14,989 bases of DNA from JAFAHZ01 sp035656415 (GTDB lineage Bacteria; Vulcanimicrobiota; Vulcanimicrobiia; Vulcanimicrobiales; Vulcanimicrobiaceae), in contig DASRSM010000232.1 of assembly GCA_035656415.1 (NCBI GenBank), positions 1-14,989 on the forward strand, in the 5' to 3' direction. Position 1 is the first letter of the stretch; each line of letters begins with the position of its first letter. Under the pieces are notes generated by a model that saw nothing but the letters and a program-made list of their open reading frames with translations, was not told the DNA's origin and searched no databases. This document shows, piece by piece, positions 14,949-14,989 of the stretch. The position numbers were made by a program, and so were the translations under genes.

Positions 14949-14989
14949 CCTTCGACTTCGTTTATCCTGAGCGAGCGAAGCGAGTCGAA
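14949..14989 (+). repeat. Dispersed palindromic repeat, copy B (cut by the window edge)
   Basis: Arms TTCGACT (14951-14957) and AGTCGAA (14983-14989) enclose the core TTATCCTGAGCG, and CTTCG/CGAAG pair inside them. It forms one imperfect hairpin and shares its core and right arm with copy A. The window ends at the right arm, so the repeat may continue. Confidence 0.75.

Larger units (their letters stand above)
14541..14989. mobile_element. Candidate GIY-YIG cassette bounded by inverted repeats
   Basis: The nuclease gene is enclosed by AGTCGAAGGGCAGGCGCAT (14570-14588) on the left and, in inverted orientation, ATGCGCCCGCCCTTCGACT (14939-14957) on the right: 19 bp with one mismatch. Outside these lie the CCTGAGCG cores of repeat copies A and B. 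Everything between is essentially the one gene plus about 40 bp of leader. This is the layout of a small mobile or mobilised unit. No target duplication could be defined and the right side runs out of the window, so mobility is inference. Confidence 0.4.

Overview
This is a GC-rich, gene-dense bacterial window with many compact, stop/start-overlapping genes. The combination of a class III cyclase fused to an AfsR-like ATPase/TPR module, a haem-containing cyclase, and dispersed CCTGAGCG/GTCGAAGG repeats suggests an uncultured environmental bacterium. Candidatus Eremiobacterota (WPS-2) or a neighbouring phylum is my guess. It is inference only, because no rRNA or other phylogenetic marker is present.

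Layout. (1) Positions 1-642 are decayed: a 5'-terminal fragment of an IS605-type tnpB on the minus strand, followed on that strand by a non-coding, hairpin-rich stretch, with no supported gene between the fragment and the next CDS. (2) 643-2151 (minus) is a membrane adenylate cyclase with a periplasmic c-type-haem (DUF3365/Tll0287-like) sensor domain. It diverges across about 100 bp from (3) an NAD-dependent epimerase/dehydratase and a DUF2086-type 2OG-Fe(II) oxygenase, whose start and stop codons overlap. (4) 3929-6583 is a large cytoplasmic regulator: class III cyclase domain, NB-ARC-like ATPase, TPRs. Its cyclase domain has lost the catalytic arginine. (5) Convergent with it, overlapping at the stop codons, are two tandem minus-strand genes encoding exactly the same 47-residue peptide, with 11 nucleotide differences that are all synonymous. 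I do not recognise the family.

(6) 7137-14549 is a four-gene operon joined by 4-bp overlaps. It encodes a mandelate-racemase-subgroup enolase-superfamily enzyme with every MR catalytic residue at the right spacing, a FAD/4Fe-4S oxidoreductase (GlcD-GlcF-like fusion) with an unusual C-terminal membrane anchor, an 814-aa (alpha/alpha)6-barrel glycosidase-like protein, and a xylose-isomerase-like TIM-barrel protein. Together they look like a pathway that hydrolyses a glycoside and then oxidises, dehydrates or isomerises the sugar or sugar acid. The substrate cannot be read from the sequence and there is no transporter in view. (7) 14541-14989 holds a small GIY-YIG nuclease gene on the minus strand, enclosed by copies of a dispersed palindromic repeat that give it 19-bp inverted flanks with one mismatch. 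It looks like a small mobile or mobilisable cassette.

The two signals most worth following are the pair of identical small proteins beside the TPR regulator and the GIY-YIG gene boxed by inverted repeats.
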